DNA from: a virus
IMG/VR virus record: IMGVR_UViG_3300025897_000099
Coordinates: 1-22,167 of that record
Length of the DNA stretch: 22,167 nucleotides
Strand: one strand, 5' to 3'
The notes below the pieces were generated by a model, which was not told where the DNA came from, did not search any database, and was given only the letters and a program-made list of their open reading frames with translations. Position 1 is the first letter of the stretch. Each line of letters starts with the position of its first letter. Both the position numbers and the translations under genes were made by a program. Below, piece after piece: positions 15,022-21,156 of the stretch.

Positions 15022-15550
15022 CATCAACAAATCCCTTCTCAATAAGAACAACTTTAGACTTCTTATTGATAGGATACCAACTGCAGAATACTTTGTCAAG
15101 AAGTGTAATATTCCAGGCGTGTCATTCTCAGAATTAGCACATGGTGCTGGGGTTGGGTTGGATGCATATTTTCCAGGCGACAAAGTTACATTTGAAAATC
15201 TATCTGTAGACTTCTTGGTGGATGAAGACCTAGAGAACTTCAAAGAAGTGTACGAATGGATGAATGCAATTGTACCAATTAAAGACCCTAAAGATTATGA
15301 GACCTATGTTGGTACCAGTAGAAATCTAATAGGAACGTCTTCGGATAAGGGAGATGCAGGCTCAGAAGTATCTGATATCACTCTTATTACAACAACAAAC
15401 AAAAACATACCCAATAGATACTTTAGATTTCATGACTGCTTTCCAATCGGTCTAAGTGGATTAGAGTTTGAATCGGGTGCAGATGGTGAATCTGTGGTTG
15501 CAACTATTGAGTTTAAATTTACTTACTACGACATAGAAACCACTAGTTAG
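15014..15550 (+). CDS. Tail-tube-like structural protein (possible tube terminator)
   Basis: A 178-residue protein. The opening NNFRLLIDRIPTAEYFVKKCNIPGVSFSE, the central FPGDKVTFENLSVDFLVDEDLENFKEVYEWM and the closing EFKFTYYDIE follow the strand order and spacing of gp19-type tail tube proteins, although identity to gp19 in this window is low. In related marine phages the slot between gp23 and uvsY often carries the tail completion protein gp3, so a tube-terminator role is plausible. It could also be a specialised tube or baseplate-tube paralogue. It overlaps the preceding small gene. After its stop comes a palindrome and an extended -10 for uvsY. Structural class is fairly secure; exact role is inferred. 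Confidence 0.72.
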   Translation: MADINKSLLNKNNFRLLIDRIPTAEYFVKKCNIPGVSFSELAHGAGVGLDAYFPGDKVTFENLSVDFLVDEDLENFKEVYEWMNAIVPIKDPKDYETYVGTSRNLIGTSSDKGDAGSEVSDITLITTTNKNIPNRYFRFHDCFPIGLSGLEFESGADGESVVATIEFKFTYYDIETTS

Positions 15551-15552
15551 AT

Positions 15553-15572
15553 TCACGTTTTCGTGATATAAT
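15553..15572 (+). promoter_or_regulatory. Extended -10 promoter for uvsY with adjoining palindrome
   Basis: TGATATAAT has a perfect -10 hexamer at 15567-15572 preceded by TGn, the extended -10 form that does not need a -35. Counting 7 nt from its last T gives +1 at 15579, the A of the uvsY ATG. Immediately upstream, TCACG (15553-15557) and CGTGA (15562-15566) form a palindrome with a TTTT centre, in the spacer where a repressor or activator could sit. No Shine-Dalgarno sequence is present. Confidence 0.65.
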
Positions 15573-15578
15573 ATTATT

Positions 15579-16022
15579 ATGACTTTAGAAGAATTGAAAG
15601 CCCAGTGGGCAGGTGACTGTGAAATAGATGACATTGAATTGGATACTGCATCCTTAGAAGTACCTAAGCTTCATGCAAAATACCAAGACTTACTTACCAA
15701 TAAGATTCTAGTCCTTAAGAAATACCAAGAACAATACAACACCTTACTTAAAGATAAGTGGTTATGGTTTAATGGTAAAATGGATGACGATAGAATCAGA
15801 GAGTTAGGGTGGAACCCCGACCCTTTTGATGGTCTTAAGATTATGAAGAATGATATGAACATCTTCTTCAATGCAGATAAAGATTTACAAGAACTCAATG
15901 CAAAGATTGAGTATCTCAAAGTTACGGTAGACTTTCTCAAAGAGTGTATGCAAAATATCACTTGGAGACACCAAACGATTAGAAACACAATCGATTGGAG
16001 AAAGTTCATGGCAGGACAATAA
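15579..16022 (+). CDS. uvsY: UvsY recombination mediator
   Basis: A 147-residue protein; T4 UvsY is 137. It is almost fully helical and charged. Its match to the family is in overall layout: an N-terminal LEELK/DSxxLE-like start, a central helix ending ALKDKW-like (LLKDKWLWFNGK), then NADKDLQELNAKIEYLKVTVDFLKECMQNI and a terminal WRHQTIRNTIDWRKFMAG. In T4, UvsY displaces the ssDNA-binding protein gp32 and loads the UvsX recombinase, which enables recombination-dependent replication. uvsX itself is not in this window. The gene is followed by an overlapping hydroxylase start (TAATG). Transcription probably starts at its own extended -10 promoter, giving a leaderless message. Confidence 0.9.
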   Translation: MTLEELKAQWAGDCEIDDIELDTASLEVPKLHAKYQDLLTNKILVLKKYQEQYNTLLKDKWLWFNGKMDDDRIRELGWNPDPFDGLKIMKNDMNIFFNADKDLQELNAKIEYLKVTVDFLKECMQNITWRHQTIRNTIDWRKFMAGQ

Positions 16023-16732
16023 TGAATTTACAAAATTACATGTGGACATATCCGTCTCTATTAACTTCAGAGGAAGTTGAATTTATCAATGGTAAAGCTT
16101 TAGACTTCCCTCTAGAGGAAGGTGCAGTTGGTCAAGGTGGAAGGTTAGACCTAGACCCCGATGCAGAACAAGCTCATATGGAAAGAGGAAACGGTAGTGG
16201 TGGTAAAGTTGTTGATAACATAAGAGCATCAGATGTTCGTTGGTTGCATGGAGACCACCTAGTAATCTTGGGAGATGTATTCACCAAGATTACCGAAGCA
16301 GTTACCATGGGGATGAAACAGAGTGGATGGAATGTTGACATAGAACAAGTAGAACCATTTCAGCATACAACTTACCATGCACAACAAGGTGAACGAGGTG
16401 GATTCTATACATGGCATACAGATGCTGGAGATAAACCATACGAAAATAGTGGTATGATTAGAAAGTTAAGTATGTCTATTCAGCTGACAGACCCCGATGA
16501 ATATGAAGGTGGTAACTTCCAGTGGATAGAAGATGTCCGTGCAAAGGACACACTTACACGTGAAGATTATACACGAGACATGAGAGATTTCTATAGACAA
16601 ATTCCCAACTCATCAAAACAAAAGGGGTCATTGATATTGTTCCCTTCCTTTGTACATCATCAAGTGACTCCTGTCACTAAGGGAACTCGAACCAGTTTAG
16701 TCGGTTGGTTTATAGGATATCCATACAAATAA
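16022..16732 (+). CDS. PKHD-type 2-oxoglutarate/Fe(II) hydroxylase
   Basis: A 236-residue protein from the ATG at 16022, which overlaps the uvsY stop; an upstream in-frame ATG at 15995 would sit inside uvsY and is less likely. It shows the prolyl 4-hydroxylase-type signature: iron ligands H132 and D134 in WHTDAG, distal histidine H212 or H213 in SFVHHQV, and R223 (KGTRTSLVGWF) for 2-oxoglutarate. KLSMSIQLTDPDEYEGGNFQW is typical of the PiuC/PKHD group. It would hydroxylate a protein or other substrate using oxygen, iron and 2-oxoglutarate. The substrate is unknown; placement between two recombination genes gives no direct hint. All catalytic residues are present, so activity is likely. Confidence 0.9.
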   Translation: MNLQNYMWTYPSLLTSEEVEFINGKALDFPLEEGAVGQGGRLDLDPDAEQAHMERGNGSGGKVVDNIRASDVRWLHGDHLVILGDVFTKITEAVTMGMKQSGWNVDIEQVEPFQHTTYHAQQGERGGFYTWHTDAGDKPYENSGMIRKLSMSIQLTDPDEYEGGNFQWIEDVRAKDTLTREDYTRDMRDFYRQIPNSSKQKGSLILFPSFVHHQVTPVTKGTRTSLVGWFIGYPYK

Positions 16733-16733
16733 A

Positions 16734-18158
16734 ATGAAAGTCATAGTATCAAAGGTGGACGAATGTTTCATGAGGGTAGACTGTGATGACGGTTTAGCCA
16801 AAGACCTTCATGACTATTTCTCTTTCACTGTACCAAACGCAAAGTTCATGCCAAGTTATAAAAACAAATGGTGGGACGGTAAAGTATATCTTTTCTCAAT
16901 CAAAACACATAAGATTTATATTGGGTTACTTCCATACGTAGATGAGTTCTGCAGAGAACGAGGTTACGAGTTTGAAGGTATTCAAGATGTTATTGGTAAG
17001 AAGCAAAGAAACAACGGGCCGATATCAATAGAAGATTGGATTAGTATATTAGACCTTCCATTTGAACCAAGAGATTACCAGTTAGAAGCTTTTAAAACTG
17101 CAGTTCAATATGGTAGGCAACTATTATTATCACCCACTGCAAGTGGTAAGTCTCTAATCATTTATTTACTTGCAAGATACTATGACTCTAAGACAGTCAT
17201 CATTGTACCCACCACATCATTAGTGGAACAGATGACTAAGGATTTTAAAGACTACGGATACAAAGACCCTATCTGTAAAATTTATCATGGTCAAGAAGTT
17301 TTCGATGCACCAATCACAGTTACCACATGGCAGTCATTTAGTAAAGCACCAAAGGAAGTAATGCAATCATTCGATGTTGTAATAGGAGACGAAGCTCATC
17401 TGTTTAAAGCAAATGTACTGAAAGGTATACTTGAAAAGATGAAGACTACTGCTGTACGTATTGGATGTACTGGTACACTGGACGGAACAGAAGTACACAG
17501 ACTACAACTAGAAGGTTTATTCGGCCCTGTCAAAAAGGTCATAAGCACAAAGGAGTTGATGGATTCGGGAACGATTGCAAATTTAAAAATAGAATGTGTC
17601 ATACTTCGTCATACTAAACAGAAAAAAATGTCATACCAAGATGAGATGGATTATCTAGTATCACATCAAGAAAGAAATCATTTCATAACTAATCTTGTGG
17701 GGTCACTGAAAGGTAATACCCTAGTACTATTTCAATACATTGAGAAACATGGACAACCACTATGGGAAATGTTCAACCCCATGGTCACACGAAGAAAGGG
17801 AACGCTCCACTATGTCAATGGTGGGACAGATGTAGAAGACCGAGAAGCAGTTAGAGAAATAGTAGAGAGAAGTAACAATAACGTCATACTAGCATCATAC
17901 GGAACTTTCTCTACAGGTGTTAACATCAAACGAATAGACAATATTGTCTTCGCATCCCCAAGTAAAAGTCGAATCAGAAACCTTCAATCTATAGGTAGAG
18001 GACTTCGTAAGGCTGACGGTAAAACAGAGATGAAATTGTTTGACATATCAGATGATATGCAATGCGAAAATCATACCCTAAATCACCTCAAAGAACGTAT
18101 AAATATATACAACGAAGAAAACTTTACATACGAGATAAGGCAGTTCGATTTAAAATGA
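16734..18158 (+). CDS. uvsW: UvsW RNA-DNA / DNA helicase
   Basis: A 474-residue superfamily 2 helicase; T4 UvsW is 503. The N-terminal domain (residues 1 to about 90, with SFTVPNAKFMPSYKNKWWDGK) is the UvsW-specific nucleic-acid-binding part. Helicase motifs are Q-like RDYQLEA at 113-119, Walker A SPTASGKS at 133-140, DEAH at 219-222, TGT at 246-248 and a motif VI SIGRGLRK near 420. UvsW unwinds R-loops and branched DNA; in T4 it shuts off origin replication and favours recombination-dependent replication at late times. It starts 1 nt after the hydroxylase stop and overlaps the next gene by ATGA. A late promoter for the next gene lies inside its 3' end. Confidence 0.95.
   Translation: MKVIVSKVDECFMRVDCDDGLAKDLHDYFSFTVPNAKFMPSYKNKWWDGKVYLFSIKTHKIYIGLLPYVDEFCRERGYEFEGIQDVIGKKQRNNGPISIEDWISILDLPFEPRDYQLEAFKTAVQYGRQLLLSPTASGKSLIIYLLARYYDSKTVIIVPTTSLVEQMTKDFKDYGYKDPICKIYHGQEVFDAPITVTTWQSFSKAPKEVMQSFDVVIGDEAHLFKANVLKGILEKMKTTAVRIGCTGTLDGTEVHRLQLEGLFGPVKKVISTKELMDSGTIANLKIECVILRHTKQKKMSYQDEMDYLVSHQERNHFITNLVGSLKGNTLVLFQYIEKHGQPLWEMFNPMVTRRKGTLHYVNGGTDVEDREAVREIVERSNNNVILASYGTFSTGVNIKRIDNIVFASPSKSRIRNLQSIGRGLRKADGKTEMKLFDISDDMQCENHTLNHLKERINIYNEENFTYEIRQFDLK
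18098..18105 (+). promoter_or_regulatory. T4-type late promoter inside the 3' end of uvsW
   Basis: A perfect TATAAATA, 57 nt upstream of the ATG at 18155, with predicted start near 18111. It would let the following gene be expressed late independently of uvsW. The spacing is like that at gp13, gp18 and gp22. Confidence 0.62.
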
Positions 18159-18616
18159 CAAGACCCTCAGATTTAACACCACAAAAATACGAAGTTGTAA
18201 AACTAAAAACTGGTAGTGAAGTGGTGGGTATGGTAAGAGACACAACTAAAGGTATTGAGATAACACTACCTATGATGTGTCAGTTAACCGTGCAAAATAA
18301 ACTTGAAACTCTTGCAACCTTCTATCCGTATGCACCTCTTAGTGATGACCCAATCATCGTTATTCCAAATGACCAAATACTATACCGTAGTAATATGAAC
18401 CAGCAGTTCGTTCCATTCTATGATGAAGCTTCATCAAGGTGGTTGGAGATGGTAGAAACACAAACCATTCCTCTAACCAATAAAAAGAACACACCCGATG
18501 ATGTACGTAGAGACTATCTAACGAAAGTAATGGAGTCCCTTGTCCCCGAAGACATAGACTTAATCGATGAAGACTTCGACCTTGAAGACTTCGACCCCAA
18601 TAAAACTATCCATTAG
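18155..18616 (+). CDS. Unknown protein with possible Sm-like N-terminal domain
   Basis: A 153-residue protein. I take the ATG at 18155, which overlaps the uvsW stop as ATGA; a longer frame from 18062 runs inside uvsW and is rejected. Residues about 10-55 (YEVVKLKTGSEVVGMVRDTTKGIEITLPMMCQL in part) resemble an Sm/LSm fold: a strand, KTGSEVVG like the Sm1 motif, and a following strand. The pattern IVIPNDQILYRSNMNQQFVPFYDEA continues the domain. The last 20 residues are strongly acidic (DIDLIDEDFDLEDFD). If the Sm-like reading is right it may bind RNA or form rings, but there is no direct proof. It may have its own late promoter and lies between uvsW and the tiny-ORF operon. Confidence 0.72.
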   Translation: MTRPSDLTPQKYEVVKLKTGSEVVGMVRDTTKGIEITLPMMCQLTVQNKLETLATFYPYAPLSDDPIIVIPNDQILYRSNMNQQFVPFYDEASSRWLEMVETQTIPLTNKKNTPDDVRRDYLTKVMESLVPEDIDLIDEDFDLEDFDPNKTIH

Positions 18617-18628
18617 GATTTTTATTTG

Positions 18629-18648
18629 TCTAAATAAGTGCGTATAAT
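18629..18648 (+). promoter_or_regulatory. Candidate promoter region for the tiny-ORF operon
   Basis: TCTAAATA (18629-18636) resembles a variant late element, and a perfect -10 TATAAT follows at 18643-18648. No good -35 is visible (best three of six at 16 or 18 nt). The predicted early start near 18655 would give a leader of about 48 nt before the ATG at 18703. The region 18617-18702 holds no ORF and is very AT-rich. Confidence 0.4.
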
Positions 18649-18702
18649 TGGTGTCTATATACTATTATACAAAATTTTTATAACTTAATTAAAAGGAAAA
18701 CC

Positions 18703-18867
18703 ATGACCACAGCAACTTTGTTTGCGAAGAGCATGGTACGAAAAGCTAGAGAAGTCAAAGAGAACAAACGTGTTTGTGCAATCTGTGACACTATCGAATT
18801 TCTAGTGCTGTTAACTCTTCCATTTGCTCTACCATTCTTAGTAATTTCATTCAGTTCACCGTACTGA
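18703..18867 (+). CDS. Tiny membrane protein (54 aa), first of a coupled set
   Basis: Starts MTTATLFAKSMVRKAREVKEN, with an AAGGA site 6 nt before the ATG. The first 30 residues are basic and include a CAIC pair. Residues about 34-50 (LVLLTLPFALPFLVISF) are one hydrophobic membrane segment, so the protein is probably anchored with its basic N-terminus inside. It ends 1 nt before the next start. The ribosome site and the tight coupling to similar ORFs support a real gene. No homologue is recognised. Small single-pass proteins of this kind can act in superinfection exclusion, lysis control or host takeover, but nothing here distinguishes these. Confidence 0.68.
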   Translation: MTTATLFAKSMVRKAREVKENKRVCAICDTIEFLVLLTLPFALPFLVISFSSPY

Positions 18868-18868
18868 A

Positions 18869-18970
18869 ATGAGTTCTAAGAAACTAAACAAGCTACGGGA
18901 ACAGACAGAGATAGTATGTCTCTGTCTTGTTTTCATCGCATCCATTATAGGTTTAATTCCTAATGTCTGA
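18869..18970 (+). CDS. Tiny membrane protein (33 aa)
   Basis: Starts MSSKKLNKLREQTEIVCLCL. It has a basic N-terminus (about 13 residues) followed by a hydrophobic run to the end (VCLCLVFIASIIGLIPNV), a single-pass topology with the N-terminus inside. Its ATG lies 1 nt after the previous stop, and its own stop overlaps the next start, so ribosomes can re-initiate from gene to gene. No homologue is recognised; support comes from composition and coupling. Confidence 0.55.
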   Translation: MSSKKLNKLREQTEIVCLCLVFIASIIGLIPNV

Positions 18971-19046
18971 TATTTGGTTATTGATTAGTGGGTTGACCTT
19001 TCAACTTATAGTACTAATAGCCCTTCACCTTTATAACCCAAAATGA
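18963..19046 (+). CDS. Tiny membrane protein (27 aa)
   Basis: Starts MSDIWLLISGLTFQLIVLIA and ends HLYNPK. Nearly the whole chain (residues 5-24) is hydrophobic, giving one short membrane helix with a small basic tail. It overlaps the previous ORF by 8 nt and its stop overlaps the next ATG as ATGA. It is very small, so the reality of this ORF rests on its position within the coupled chain. Confidence 0.48.
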   Translation: MSDIWLLISGLTFQLIVLIALHLYNPK

Positions 19047-19246
19047 TACATGTACCTTGGTTTCAAAAACCCGAAAACGAAAGAACTGCTTTGCAGATTG
19101 TTAACCTATCACCCAGTGAAAGTTCTATAGAAAAGTTAGTTGAGATGCATCCCATGAGACAAGTCTTTTGGGCATCGATAATTCAAATCTCTGTATTTGG
19201 ATTCATGTTACTTTCATTCTATATCATTGACAAGTTTGTGTCATGA
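19043..19246 (+). CDS. Small membrane protein (67 aa)
   Basis: Starts MIHVPWFQKPENERTALQIV. The first 40 residues are soluble and probably cytoplasmic; residues about 41-66 (VFWASIIQISVFGFMLLSFYIIDKFV) form one long hydrophobic helix near the C-terminus, a tail-anchored layout. It is joined by ATGA overlaps to both the preceding and the following ORF. Of the five members it is the longest and the best candidate for a defined function. No family is recognised. Confidence 0.68.
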   Translation: MIHVPWFQKPENERTALQIVNLSPSESSIEKLVEMHPMRQVFWASIIQISVFGFMLLSFYIIDKFVS

Positions 19247-19365
19247 TAAAGTATTCCTTTGCTGTGATTCTTCTTATGCAATGGACGTTCCTCGAACGAG
19301 AGCCTGGAGCGTTACGTGCAGTCCGAGAATTGGAACAATTCAAACGACACGTTCAGACGTTATAA
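19243..19365 (+). CDS. Tiny protein with hydrophobic N-terminus (40 aa)
   Basis: Starts MIKYSFAVILLMQWTFLERE. Residues 4-16 are hydrophobic (short for a membrane helix, possibly a signal-like anchor); the rest is an amphipathic, basic helix ending FKRHVQTL. The start overlaps the previous stop as ATGA. Its stop codon sits inside a perfect TATAAATA (19361-19368). A longer ORF in another frame (19197-19409) covers the same bases but lacks such coupling. Confidence 0.5.
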   Translation: MIKYSFAVILLMQWTFLEREPGALRAVRELEQFKRHVQTL

Positions 19366-19368
19366 ATA
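19361..19368 (+). promoter_or_regulatory. T4-type late promoter upstream of gp55
   Basis: A perfect TATAAATA with predicted start near 19374, overlapped by a 10-bp palindrome TACAATTGTA (19367-19376). No ORF starts between 19374 and 19532, so it would give a gp55 message with a leader of about 158 nt. That leader contains a GGCTTT/AAAGCC inverted repeat and AAGGG 12 nt before the ATG. It could allow late autostimulation of the sigma factor. Confidence 0.6.
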
Positions 19369-19496
19369 CAATTGTACATAAGAAGATAGAGTTAGTTATT
19401 ACTAGCTAAGTATATCCCCCTTGGGACATATTCATTTTATCACAGTTTTTCTATTTGTACAGTGGCTTTTAAAATTTATTTTTATTAAGAAAGCCC

Positions 19497-19525
19497 CTTA
19501 CAATACCACATAAAAAGGGTATAAT
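19497..19525 (+). promoter_or_regulatory. Sigma70 promoter for gp55, leaderless geometry
   Basis: CTTACA (19497-19502, four of six) is followed by a 17-nt spacer and a perfect TATAAT (19520-19525). Counting 7 nt from the last T gives +1 at 19532, the A of the gp55 ATG. The -10 lies within an inverted repeat GTATA/TATAC (19519-19531). This would give gp55 early or middle expression by host polymerase. Confidence 0.65.
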
Positions 19526-19531
19526 GTATAC

Positions 19532-20089
19532 ATGACTAAGAAAAAAGACCCCAAAAAAGCAGAACACTACGTTAACAACAAAGAGTTTACAGCTGCAGTT
19601 GCAGAGTTTAATACTTTAGTTGCAAAGGCAGAATCTGCTGGGAAAGAACCCCCTCGAATGACTGAATACATTGGTGAGTGCATCTATAAGATTGCAACCC
19701 GATTATCCACTCGACCCAATTTCATCAACTATACTTACCGTGACGAAATGATTTGTGATGCAATCGAAAATTGCATACAATACATTGGTAACTTCAACGT
19801 TGAAAAGTCCAACAATGCATTTGCATATGTTACTCAGATTTGTTATTACGCTTTCTTAAGAAGGATACAGAAGGAAAAGAAACAAGTCTACATCAAACAA
19901 AAACAAATCATGGAATCATCTATTACTATGGATTCATTTGCAACCATCGATGGTCAACACGACCCAAGTTTATCGAACACGAATGTGGAATGGATGCAAG
20001 AGAATATGAATCGTGTAGAGTATGAACCACGTAAATCAAAAAACAAAAAGAAGAAAGCTAACAAGAACTTAGAAAACTTTACTGAATGA
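19532..20089 (+). CDS. 55: Late-transcription sigma factor gp55
   Basis: A 185-residue protein; T4 gp55 is also 185. PRMTEYIGECIYKIATRLSTRPNF (partly quoted) followed by YRDEMICDAIENCIQYIGNFNVEKSNNAFAYVTQICYYAFLRRIQKEKKQ (residues about 70-120) is the sigma region 2-like core that recognises TATAAATA. The C-terminus is Lys-rich. It binds host RNA polymerase and, with gp33 and the sliding clamp gp45 in T4, opens late promoters; gp33 and gp45 are not seen here. Its own promoter appears to be host-type, consistent with expression before late genes. The stop overlaps gp47 as ATGA, linking late sigma and recombination nuclease production. Confidence 0.95.
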   Translation: MTKKKDPKKAEHYVNNKEFTAAVAEFNTLVAKAESAGKEPPRMTEYIGECIYKIATRLSTRPNFINYTYRDEMICDAIENCIQYIGNFNVEKSNNAFAYVTQICYYAFLRRIQKEKKQVYIKQKQIMESSITMDSFATIDGQHDPSLSNTNVEWMQENMNRVEYEPRKSKNKKKKANKNLENFTE

Positions 20090-21156
20090 AGATAGCGATA
20101 TTAAATGATACCCATTGTGGTGTCCGTTCAGATATGGTTGAAATGTCCAAGTATCAAGGACGTTTCTATGAAGAGATATTCTTTCCATATCTAGATGAGC
20201 ATAACATCAAACAGATTATCCATATGGGTGATTACTTTGATAGACGTAAGTATGTCAACTTTGCATCGATGAAAGCAAACATCGAACACTTTGTTGAGCC
20301 TATGAATGAAAGGGGAATCAAGATGGACTTGATTCTAGGTAACCATGATACATATTATAAAAACACGAATGATGTTAACTCACCCGAGTTATTATTATAC
20401 AATCAACCTAACATTACCGTTCATGCCGACCCTATTGTAAAGGAGTATGATGATTTTCCTATTGCATTAGTTCCATGGATTAATCCCGAGAACTATGCTG
20501 ACATGGTAGAGTTTATGCAGACAGCTCCAGCAACACACTGTATGGGTCACTTTGAAATAGAAGGTGCATTACTATTACCTAATATGACATGTCAACATGG
20601 ACTAGACATATCTTATCTTAAGAGATTCGAACAAGTCTACAGTGGTCATTTCCATCATAAATCAGAAGTAAAGAATGTAAGATACCTAGGTTCCCAAATG
20701 GAATTCACTTGGTCTGATTACAATGATAAAAAGTATTTTCATATTTTTGATACAGAGACAAAAGAGATTACCCCAGTTCACAATCCTCTCACTATGTTTG
20801 AGAAAGGATATTATGACGATGGTAAGATAAAAGATTTTGATGAGTTACAAAACATGGACTACTCAAAATTCGACGGCAAGTTTGTAAAAATTATTGTTGT
20901 TAACAAAGACAATCCGTATTGGTTTGATTCATTCCTTGATAAAGTACATGCATCTAATCCTTTACACGTTGCAGTTGTTGATGATAATAAACACATGGAC
21001 TTCTTTGATGATGATGAAATCGAAGGAGTAGATGATACCCTAACCATATTATCCAAGTATGTTGATGGGTTGGAGATACAAGGTAAGAAAGAGAAGCTCG
21101 ATGAGATAATGAAGAGCTTATATAATGAAGCATTGGATGAACATACTTACTTATGA
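20086..21156 (+). CDS. 47: Recombination nuclease subunit gp47 (Mre11/SbcD-like)
   Basis: A 356-residue protein; T4 gp47 is 339. Calcineurin-like phosphoesterase motifs are complete: D8 and H10 in NDTHCG, D49 in GDYFDRR, N86-H87-D88 in GNHD, a GHFE histidine near 154 and GHFHHKSE near 187. With gp46 it forms the Mre11/Rad50-type complex that resects DNA ends to give 3' tails for UvsX/UvsY. It starts by overlap with gp55 and ends by ATGA overlap with gp46. The C-terminal region (about 260-356) is acidic and helical and probably contacts gp46. Confidence 0.95.
   Translation: MKIAILNDTHCGVRSDMVEMSKYQGRFYEEIFFPYLDEHNIKQIIHMGDYFDRRKYVNFASMKANIEHFVEPMNERGIKMDLILGNHDTYYKNTNDVNSPELLLYNQPNITVHADPIVKEYDDFPIALVPWINPENYADMVEFMQTAPATHCMGHFEIEGALLLPNMTCQHGLDISYLKRFEQVYSGHFHHKSEVKNVRYLGSQMEFTWSDYNDKKYFHIFDTETKEITPVHNPLTMFEKGYYDDGKIKDFDELQNMDYSKFDGKFVKIIVVNKDNPYWFDSFLDKVHASNPLHVAVVDDNKHMDFFDDDEIEGVDDTLTILSKYVDGLEIQGKKEKLDEIMKSLYNEALDEHTYL

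Noticed and set aside
19197-19409. A 70-codon + strand ORF over the end of the tiny-ORF operon
   Set aside because: It has Cys/Ser/Thr-rich, unstructured composition, no ribosome site, and runs through a perfect late promoter. The 40-codon ORF in another frame is coupled by ATGA and fits the operon better.
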